A stretch of DNA of 64,000 bases from Phytopythium helicoides (lineage: Eukaryota > Oomycota > Peronosporomycetes > Pythiales > Pythiaceae), in NCBI GenBank assembly GCA_024867545.1, contig JANFNE010000007.1, positions 992,001-1,056,000 on the forward strand, written 5' to 3'. Of the stretch, positions 58,283 through 64,000 are shown piece by piece. Every line of letters begins with the position of its first letter. Position 1 is the first letter of the stretch. Both the position numbers and the translations under genes were made by a program. Under the pieces are notes generated by a model that ran no database searches, was not told where the DNA came from, and saw only the letters and a list, made by a program, of their open reading frames with translations.

Positions 58283-58849
58283 TTAGCACGCCTTGGCTAC
58301 GTCCGCTGTGTCAGCAGACTGTGCCTTGGGCTGAACCGACTTGGCCTTCGCGGGCTTGTGGGTCACGGGTTGATCCCGACCCTTACGGACCACGGTCTTA
58401 GACCCGGGTTTTAGGGACTTGCTAGCCGGCTGACTGCGGGCCTTGACGGGTTGACGGGTTCCGCGGGTTGATGCCTTGAACGCGGGTCTAGGCGGTAGAG
58501 GCGCGGTGGGTTCACGGAAGTTCTGCCCAATTGGCTGAAACTCGGGATGGGGCAAGGGTTGCTTGTCAATTGATTTGACTATGCCTCGGATCCCTTCCGT
58601 TAGCACTGTCTCTGCAGCCTTGAGGTTGTTGGCCACACTGGCTAGCTTGTCGTAGATGCGCTTTTTCTCGCACCGGCGCTCCGCGGTAGCAATGTGCAGA
58701 TCCGCGAGCACGGCGAGTACACGCCCGGCCCGACTGATTGCGTCCAGACAGTCCTGGCGACAGCTGTCGGCTCTATCCGGGTCCTTGAGCCCCAAACGCT
58801 TGAGCGAGTCCCTGATGATGTGGGGACTGGGGTTGTGGTTGCGAGTCAT
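58283..58849 (-). CDS. Extra ORF upstream of gag-pol in the retrotransposon
   Basis: ATG 58849 opens a 188-residue frame ending 77 bp upstream of the gag-pol start, on the same strand. It has a helical N-terminal half with Cys residues (DSCRQDCLDAISRAGRVLAV) and a highly basic, Pro/Ser/Lys-rich C-terminal half (KARSQPASKSLKPGSKTVV), a layout typical of nucleic-acid-binding tails. It is not recognisable as a canonical Ty3/gypsy protein. Its codon phase is open for the entire length and it sits between the probable 5' LTR and gag, so it may be a leader ORF or a captured host sequence. Confidence 0.55.
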   Translation of the reverse strand: MTRNHNPSPHIIRDSLKRLGLKDPDRADSCRQDCLDAISRAGRVLAVLADLHIATAERRCEKKRIYDKLASVANNLKAAETVLTEGIRGIVKSIDKQPLPHPEFQPIGQNFREPTAPLPPRPAFKASTRGTRQPVKARSQPASKSLKPGSKTVVRKGRDQPVTHKPAKAKSVQPKAQSADTADVAKAC

Positions 58850-59055
58850 CCACTGCAGACCACCAAACAACAAAGGCACACCTAAACCGACCCCAAAAAC
58901 AGCCAATGAAGACCGTCTAACAGGGTGGATTAGCCTCTGATTGGTGGATTAACTGCACTGCTTTCCCGAGCCGGAGGCAGACCAAAAGAGGCCTGAGTGA
59001 CTCCAGTCGCGGGTCAGCAGGGAACGGCGAGCGGCGGTCGAGCGGCGGCGGCGGC

Positions 59056-59126
59056 GAAGACGGCAGCGGCGAGCGGCGGGCGAAGACGGCAACGGCGAGC
59101 GGCGGGCGAAGACGGCAACGGCGAGC
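59056..59126. repeat. 26-bp tandem repeat, about 2.7 copies
   Basis: Unit GAAGACGGCAACGGCGAGCGGCGGGC at 59056, 59082 and 59108; the first copy has one substitution. Confidence 0.75.
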
Positions 59127-59435
59127 GAGGCGGACAGCGACGGGACAGCGGCGGGCGACGGCGGCGACGGGCGGACACGGCTTGGATCGAGACGTCTGCA
59201 GCTGCGAGGTCGGCAGCTCGGCGCGGCGGCTGGGAACGAGCGGCGGCGCGGTCGGCAGGTACGTCCCCCCGGAGCAAGTGCTACCAGATGTGGAGCGCTC
59301 ACGGGGTGTGCAGGAAGCGGTGTTTTATTTTCTGTGTGTGTGTGTGTGTTTTTTATATGCATGTGTATACAGGGCCCTAGTGGCGCGCGGCGCTGGGCTT
59401 CACAGCCAGCATGGTCTGCGCTGCCGCTGCGCATG

Positions 59436-59540
59436 GCGCTGCGGCTGCGCGGCGTGGCGCTGTGGCTGCGCGGCGTGGCGCTGTGGCTGCGCGGCGTGGC
59501 GCTGCGGCTGCGCGGCGTGGCGCTGCGGCTGCATGCGCAG
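59436..59540. repeat. 21-bp tandem repeat, five copies
   Basis: Unit GCGCTG(T/C)GGCTGCGCGGCGTG starts at 59436, 59457, 59478, 59499 and 59520 (last copy diverged). Open frames through it give Ala/Arg-rich heptads on both strands and are not counted as genes. Confidence 0.85.
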
Positions 59541-59740
59541 CGGTGCGCTTTCCTGCGCCCTCGCTGCGCTGCGCTGCCGCAGCGGTGCTCGTCCCTGCGG
59601 CCTGGCTGCGCTGCGCTGTTGCTGCATGCGCGCCGGCCGCAGGTCTGTGGCATCGTCGTGCCCTGGCGGCACGACGGTGCCACGCCCCCTACACCACAAG
59701 CCCGAAGACCTGCTGTATCACGTCAGCAACAGACTTTGCC

Positions 59741-60947
59741 ATGTTGATTCAACAACTTTCAGTCGCAGCGGCGACTGTCGGCCTCGCTCTCCTGTCCAAG
59801 GCGACCCATGTCATGGGTGCCGAATGCACCGACCAGGAGAAGCTCGACACGGATTCGTACTTGCTCGCCCTAGCGTCCATGGATGCATGTGCTCCGTACT
59901 CGGTCACTGCCTATGATGGACATACTGCAAGCTTGTTCCTCCCGTGTGGATCTACGGTCTCGCCTGCGCAGCCTACGTCCAGATCGTTGCTGATGAGGTT
60001 CCCGATTGTGACTACGTCGACACCTACGGGACGACCAACAACAAGCAGGATCTCCTCTCCCAGCTCACCACGTGCGGCTTCTGCACGTCGGCCCAAGAGA
60101 ACGAAGTCCACGAATGGTACCAGGCTGCGGCCAGCAACCCAGCGTGCAGTGACTCGGACCCCGATCCGGACAGCGTGCTGATTGAATGGTACTGCGGCAC
60201 ACCATGCCAGGCTGTGATGGAGGACCTCGCCTCCAAGGTGCACGACTGCACATTGATGAGCGGGTCGAACGAAAAAACGGATCTGGAAGAGTCTACCGGG
60301 AACTGCGCGTACTCCACATCGGCGCCGATCACCTCGACACACGCACCGGTGACGAGCACGACGTACCCGCCGTTCACGCCCTCATCATCCGGTGGAAGCA
60401 GCTACACCGAGGAGACTCCTGCACCAGAAGACTCGACTCCGTCGCCTTGGATGACGTCTAGCAGCGGGTCGTCGTGGTCGTGGGGAGACAGCGGCGAGAC
60501 CATTACCGCGCCAACGTACTCCTTCTTTCGTGCTCAACCGAGGAGGTCACTGCAATGGCCCAGGCAGCTTATGCTGTCGCTGTGGGATCAGCTTGCTCTT
60601 CGGTATCAACTACGTCGCCGTACCAAATCTTCATCTCGGACACATGCGGCACCTCGTGTGCGACAGCATTGGCTGGGCTCGCAGTCGACCTGCCGGACTG
60701 CTACTATGACATGGATTTCATGAACATGAAGCAAGCCCTGACCGATTCAGTCGCTATCTGTACATCGGGTCGGGAGCGCCGTCGCCTGAAGGCACAGGAC
60801 GCGTCCTGGCACACAGTGACATTTTCGATGGATTTGGATGGCACCATTTCGTTTGCCGACGCCGACGGGTCCAACTCGGCCGTTCGCGTTTGGTCAAGCA
60901 CTGCTGTGGTCCTTGCAGCACTATTCGGAGCATTCGCTCACGCTTAG
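59741..60947 (+). CDS. Second three-domain elicitin-like protein, two frame breaks
   Basis: ATG 59741 gives a signal peptide and a mature start ECTDQEKLDTD that matches the paralogue at 51603 (PCTDQEKADTD). The same three modules can be followed: AYVQIVADEVPDCDYVD; CGTPCQAVMEDLASKVHDC; CGTSCATALAGLAVDLPDC, with a Thr/Pro/Ser linker and a C-terminal hydrophobic stretch (STAVVLAALFGAFAHA) consistent with a GPI signal. One-base frame changes near 59,945-59,965 (between two cysteines of module 1) and 60,520-60,540 (before module 3) interrupt it. It is either a decaying gene or affected by indel errors like its neighbours. It faces away from the other elicitin-like gene with the gypsy element between. 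Confidence 0.7.
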
Positions 60948-61054
60948 TTAGATTTACGTGTCGGAAGGCGACAAGCAGTGGATATCGAATCCACACAAGT
61001 ATAAGCCTGAGCGCAAGGCCAACTTACATTACGAAATTCTTAGTCGATTCCTTC

Positions 61055-63843
61055 TCATGCGCACCGTTCCAGCTTGACCGCCACTGCTGCTGCGTTGGCT
61101 CCAGTCCCGATGCCAGGAGTTGACGCACCAGGATGGGACGGTCGGTGTCGCTTTGATGGCCGCATGGCGTCATTTGCTGCGGCAGCTGCGAGCTGTTGAT
61201 CCAGATCGTCGCCTTCTTCGGTAAGATCGAACACTACGCCAACCGATGCGGCTTCCTCAATTCGGCGATTGATGGCCTCCTCAAGCGACATCGAGCCAAC
61301 AATATCGATTTGCTCGTCTTCGTTGTCTTCGCTCGACGCCTCGTTTTCGGCCTTCGAACGTGCTGACATGCGCATGACGTATCGACGAGCCGATGGAGCA
61401 TCGTAACCTTCACACACGTACGCGTCGTCCTTTGCACGCTCGCCGTCGAAAAAAGAGTCGTCTGCCGCAGCATTTTTCAGAGTTGTCTGGTGGATTTCTT
61501 CGAATAGCGTCGCCTCCAGGGTGCCTTCTGCCACAAAGCGAACGACCTTGACTTCACTGTTTTGTTGACCCATGCGCAATACTCGCCCGATGGCTTGCTG
61601 TTCCAAGGTGCTGCCTTGAACAGCGCTAAACCCGACAGGATCCAAAAAAATAACATGGGAAGCGACTTGCAAGTTGATACCCGACGCGCTCGTCAGGGAG
61701 TGGAGTAGTAGAACTTGCATCTCACCCTCTGCAAAAGAAGCAAGGTGGGACGACTTTGTCTCGCTTGACTGATGCTGGAGGAATACAGCGCAGGAAAAGC
61801 CGGCGGTCTGGAGAGCAGTTTGCACAACTCGAAGCGCGTTTGCCCACATTGTAAACACTACGACCTTCACGTGCTGGATGCGACTGAGGTATTGCACGAG
61901 CTGTGCGATCTTGCTCCCGTATGGAGGGATATTCTGGATTTCGCGGTCAGCCACGTCTTCCTCCTGCTGCAGCATTTCTTGGAGAGCTATGCATTCGCGA
62001 AGCTGTTTCAGCTGGTCTTCTACTATAATCCGCGCTCGAGGGCAACGCTCGTTGAGAGTTGACTCCATGGCGCGTTGCAAGTACTCGACACGCTGCTGTG
62101 TCTCAAAGTACTTAAGCAAGTAGTCCTCAATTTCACCGCAGTCAAACATGAGGAGGTCCAATGGCTCCGGGAACTCGGTCCCCCACACCTTGTAATGCGC
62201 AGACAGCATCCGAAACCCAGCTTCTGTTTCGCCTCGGTCATTAAAAAACTTGTCCAGGCCCGAGCTTGCCATGTCGGCGAAGCAATCCTTCACATTCAAG
62301 TACACATTATCCGGATAGCGCGGCAAATGTCGACAGTATTGCGCGTCGCAATCTCCATTTTCTCGACCTCGTCCTTGCGCTTCAAAGCCACGGCGAGTTG
62401 GCGCTGCAAGTGATATTTCTCATTGCGGTAAATTTCAGTCGGACTTTTGATTTTGACAGATAGTGCAAGTTTCCGTGCAGCTGCTTGCTGCCTCGCGCTT
62501 GGTGCTCCCTGACTGGTGCTGGTTTGTTGCGGATGCTCCCTCTCGATGATTCTGTCGGATATACCGGCGTGAACACAAGCTTGGCGAGCGCACGCATACT
62601 GCTCGGCCCACATGGGACTCTCTGTTGAAGATGCTGGAACCGGGTCATCTGCATCAACTGGAGTTGGTGCTGGTGCGCGTTTCCCCCTGGTCGACGCATT
62701 CACAGCAATGGATTGCGTGTCGGCTCCGAGATCAAAGATGTCATCGCACTTGCTGGCCGACAGCACATGCTCGACCTTGTAGAGAAACAGTTCTCGGGGG
62801 TGGAGAGTCACGGGAATGTAGGTTTCCACCAGCCCGATTTTGTTGGTGATGGCGTCCTGCTTAACCTGGGCACAGTTGCGGAGGTACAGCTTGCGCTTGA
62901 TGTCGTCAAACGCTGGGTCCTCTGGTCGCAGCCGCAGCCGCTTGAAGCCCAGTAGCTGGTTGTTGGCGTAGATGGACTCGGCCTTGCCCGGGAAAGGTGT
63001 CGCCGTGATCAGCCAGACGTTCTCGGACCTGTTGGTGAGCTGGATAAAGCAATCTTGAGATTGCTTCCCTGGCAGCACGAGGTCTTGCACCTCCTCGAAC
63101 ACGACTCGACGCCACGGCTTGTCGGGCAGGTGCAGCTTGCTCACCCACACGAGTCCTTGGTACGCCTTGTGCACGTGCTTGGCTGCCTCGGTGTACTCTA
63201 GCAGGGCCATGGGGTCGATTGACTGCATGGGCTTGCCGTCAGCGCCGACCTCGCGCGAGTAGAGCTTTCCGTACTTGTAAAAGTAGGCGCGCGTGGCGAG
63301 CGCCTCCTCGACGCCGACGAGGACGAGCGTGCGGTTGGAGATGGCGGTGTCGGCGCTCTGCAGCGCCTGGAAGTAGTTGCGCAGGCCAACGATGACGTCG
63401 ATGGCGCCGGGCTTGACGAACTTGGCGACCTCGCTGCGCCACTGCTCGAGCAGATGCGATGGCGCGAGCAGCAGGTTGGCGCCGAGCGCGGCGTCGCGCG
63501 GCTCTGCCACGATGAGTGCGAGCATGGTGGCGGTCTTGCCCATGCCGATGGCGTCGGCGAGGCATCCGCCCTTGGACACGTAGTCTAGCATGCCGAAGTT
63601 GAATCGCGCCACGAGCTCGTCGCGCGCCTCGATCTGCAGCATGCGGTGCAGCGAGCGCCGCTGGTGCGCGTACAGCGGCCGGTCCGAGTAGAAGGCGGCG
63701 GGCGTCGGCTCCTCGGGCGACGTCAGCGGCAGGAACGGCACCTTGAACTGCACGTCCTCCTGCGTCTTGTTCGGGCTCAGGAACGCCGTGATGGCCACCT
63801 GCGCGGCCGCGCGCCGCTTGCCCGCGCGCCGCGGCGTCGCCAT
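61055..63843 (-). CDS. SNF2-family ATPase/helicase-like protein
   Basis: From ATG 63843 (a second in-frame ATG at 63873 is also possible) the protein has motif Q/I region PLYAHQRRSLHRML and GGCLADAIGMGKT (Walker A), motif III VWLITATPFPG, and in the C-terminal half LLLHSLTSASGINLQ, VIFLDPVGFSAVQG and motif VI QAIGRVLRMGQ, the order of SWI2/SNF2 DNA translocases. The Walker B position reads FEEVQ in place of the usual DEAH/DEGH. The C-terminus is acidic then basic (KRHRPSH). A one-base frame change near 62,325 separates the two halves; together they give about 929 residues. No RING, chromo- or bromodomain was seen. The subfamily was not assigned. Tail-to-tail with the elicitin-like gene. Confidence 0.82.
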
Positions 63844-64000
63844 GGCCGCCGCCTGTCTATTGTGGGGCAACATGTTCCCGCCAACTCCCGTGGCTGCGCA
63901 TTGGCTGAAATGCGCGTCTATTTCGGCCACTCGCGGCTGCGGAGCGTCTGGGACGCGGCATCGATGATGGGTGTTAAAAGGTCTGGAGCGGCCCAGATCT

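Larger units (their letters stand above)
53313..59693 (-). mobile_element. Ty3/gypsy chromodomain retrotransposon (chromovirus)
   Basis: The element runs on the minus strand. It has an intact gag-pol frame with gag, zinc knuckle, protease, RT, RNase H, integrase and chromodomain in the Ty3/gypsy order. At its left end (53313-53342) and right end (59664-59693) the same 30 bp occur in the same orientation; on the minus strand they begin TGTAGGGGGCGTGG, and at the 3' side the TG is preceded by a G-rich tract (CCGGGGGGA) that suits a polypurine primer. Past 30 bp the two ends diverge, so no full LTR pair is seen. The CAGGTCTTCGGGCTTG 16-mer abuts both ends. An extra ORF precedes gag. Confidence 0.9.
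58907..59693 (-). repeat. Probable 5' LTR/leader region with minisatellites
   Basis: The right-hand 30 bp match to the 3' end opens a GC-rich stretch that precedes the extra ORF and gag and probably contains the 5' LTR; its inner end and the primer binding site were not identified. It includes a 26-bp tandem repeat (59056 to about 59126), a TG microsatellite (59333-59349) and a 21-bp tandem repeat (59436-59540). A 9-bp inverted repeat (CGTCGTGCC/GGCACGACG) lies at about 59653-59675. Confidence 0.5.

Noticed and set aside
58921..58990. Possible retrotransposon primer binding site
   Set aside because: Several TGG-containing stretches exist but none matches a tRNA 3' end convincingly or follows a CA-ending LTR.
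59182..59916. Ala/Arg-rich ORFs through the 21-bp repeat
   Set aside because: Several frames on both strands are open only because the repeat is a multiple of three.

Overview
The window reads as nuclear DNA of an oomycete, most likely a peronosporalean (Phytophthora/Pythium-like) species. The reasons are eukaryotic genes on both strands with very short GT-AG introns (63-90 nt where resolved), short gene-to-gene spacing, moderately high GC, two secreted elicitin-like multidomain proteins, and a chromodomain Ty3/gypsy retrotransposon. The species cannot be named from sequence alone. No rRNA, tRNA or CRISPR array was recognised.

Layout. 1-17,797 is a tandem array of an 878-bp satellite: 20 full units plus a partial one, running off the left edge. 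From 18.1 to 31.5 kb come LSG1 (60S ribosome-biogenesis GTPase, minus), an unrecognised repeat-motif protein (minus), a PHD/JmjC-like chromatin protein (plus, many exons), a gene-poor 1.4 kb, a small unknown gene, a UBA5-like E1 paralogue that seems to lack its catalytic residues (plus) and nucleoporin NUP88 (minus). MCM4 (31.85-35.04 kb, plus) is head-to-head with NUP88 and has a perfect E2F-type site 11 bp before its ATG. From 35.0 to 39.7 kb is a long inverted duplication: two copies of an unknown gene converge on a single-copy serine hydrolase, and one arm carries a scrap of the MCM4 3' end. From 40.6 to 50.8 kb come a two-TM unknown protein, VPS28 (ESCRT-I), a BAR-domain protein, a CTD-type phosphatase, molybdenum cofactor sulfurase and cyclophilin A. 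From 51.6 to 61 kb two three-domain elicitin-like genes face outward around a gypsy chromovirus (about 53.3-59.7 kb) that has an intact gag-pol frame, an extra upstream ORF and what looks like an amputated 3' LTR. The window ends with an SNF2-type ATPase (minus).

Most genes are unrelated housekeeping functions, so there is no operon logic. The shared signals are bidirectional promoters (NUP88/MCM4, CTD phosphatase/MOCOS) and duplication (satellite, inverted repeat, elicitin pair). Many conserved genes need single-base frame corrections although long frames such as MCM4 and gag-pol are intact. This points to residual assembly indels more than to real pseudogenes, and exon models below carry that caution.
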